NCBI GenBank assembly: GCA_026386835.1
Contig: JAPLMV010000142.1
Coordinates: forward strand, 1 to 5,746
Source: Planctomycetota bacterium
GTDB taxonomy: Bacteria > Planctomycetota > Phycisphaerae > Sedimentisphaerales > Anaerobacaceae
Direction of reading: 5' to 3'
DNA: 5,746 bases
The position numbers were made by a program, and so were the translations under genes. The notes beneath the pieces are model-generated. The model ran no database searches, was not told the DNA's origin, and saw nothing but the letters and a program-made list of their open reading frames with translations. Positions within the stretch are counted from its first letter, which is position 1; each line of letters opens with the position of its first letter. Positions 5,397 to 5,746 of the stretch are shown in pieces.

Positions 5397-5746
5397 TCAC
5401 TTCGAGAGTTCCCTGCTTCTTTCGCAGGCCTTTTCTATTGCATTTGCCAATAGTGTGCCGAATTTGCCGTCAGCTAAAACTTTCAAAGCCGCCTCCGTCG
5501 TCCCGCCGGGCGATGTTACTTTTTGCCTGAGAACAGACGGACTTTCCCCTTTCTTATCCCCATCAATCGCAAGCAAAGCCGCTCCCCTGGCCGTTTGTAA
5601 CACTAATTCCTTTGCCGCATTTTCAGATAAGCCCAGTTTAACCGCCGCCTTTATCATCTCTTCCATCAAAAGAAAATAATATGCCGGCCCGCTGCCGCTG
5701 ACTGCCGTTACCGCATCAATCAAATCCTCGTTCTCAACAACAATCG
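5397..5746 (-). CDS. proC: Pyrroline-5-carboxylate reductase, C-terminal part (cut by window edge)
   Basis: ProC reduces 1-pyrroline-5-carboxylate to proline with NAD(P)H, the last step of proline synthesis. The frame is open from the right edge to TGA at 5399-5397, giving 115 residues of a protein usually about 270 long; the N-terminal NAD(P)-binding Rossmann domain lies beyond the window. Visible is the helical dimerisation and substrate domain: 'DAVTAVSGSGPAYYF' (from residue 10 of the visible part), 'KLGLSENAAKELVLQT', and the family signature 'LRQKVTSPGGTTEAALKVL' with SPGGTT at 78-83. A TTG in the open frame at 5723 is internal, not a start. The gene is convergent with the ferredoxin gene. 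Confidence 0.95.
   Translation of the reverse strand, partial: IVVENEDLIDAVTAVSGSGPAYYFLLMEEMIKAAVKLGLSENAAKELVLQTARGAALLAIDGDKKGESPSVLRQKVTSPGGTTEAALKVLADGKFGTLLANAIEKACERSRELSK

Noticed and set aside
5382..5409. ACTCTC/GAGAGT inverted repeat between ferredoxin and proC as a terminator
   Set aside because: The loop is 16 nt, it overlaps the end of proC and no T run follows on either strand.

Overview
The window looks like a chromosomal stretch from a bacterium of the Planctomycetota, possibly Phycisphaerae. This rests on the style of the sigma-54 N-terminus (an 'MKLAPHMIQSMEILQL'-type region I), the RecR and the small ferredoxin. That placement comes from remembered family appearance, not a search, and is tentative. 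Except for one ferredoxin gene, everything is on the minus strand.

Read in the minus-strand direction (right to left), the layout is: the 3' part of proC (proline synthesis, cut by the right edge); ffs, the small signal recognition particle RNA; a type II restriction-modification pair (amino-methyltransferase, then an overlapping endonuclease); dnaX (DNA polymerase III clamp-loader subunit); recR (recombinational repair), 10 bp after dnaX; a 180-bp intergenic region with a good promoter and a 21-bp near-palindrome; and the 5' half of rpoN (sigma-54, cut by the left edge). A 60-residue [4Fe-4S] ferredoxin gene lies on the plus strand between ffs and proC, divergent from ffs and convergent with proC.

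Most of this is housekeeping: protein targeting (ffs), replication (dnaX), repair (recR), transcription (rpoN), proline synthesis (proC) and electron transfer (ferredoxin). The accessory part is the restriction-modification pair, which sits between ffs and dnaX, genes that are often neighbours in bacteria. It is visibly richer in A+T than dnaX and recR. Next to it, between ffs and the methyltransferase, is a repeat-like intergenic element flanked by 7-bp simple repeats, and the same kind of 7-bp repeat recurs in front of the ferredoxin gene.

The most interesting internal signal is in dnaX. A run of seven A's is in the correct phase for -1 frameshifting (A AAA AAA), and five codons into the -1 frame there are two consecutive TAA stops. 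This predicts a shortened, gamma-like product of about 391 residues beside the full 548-residue tau. No clearly new biological system was found; the strongest leads are the dnaX recoding site, the restriction-modification insertion and the repeat element.
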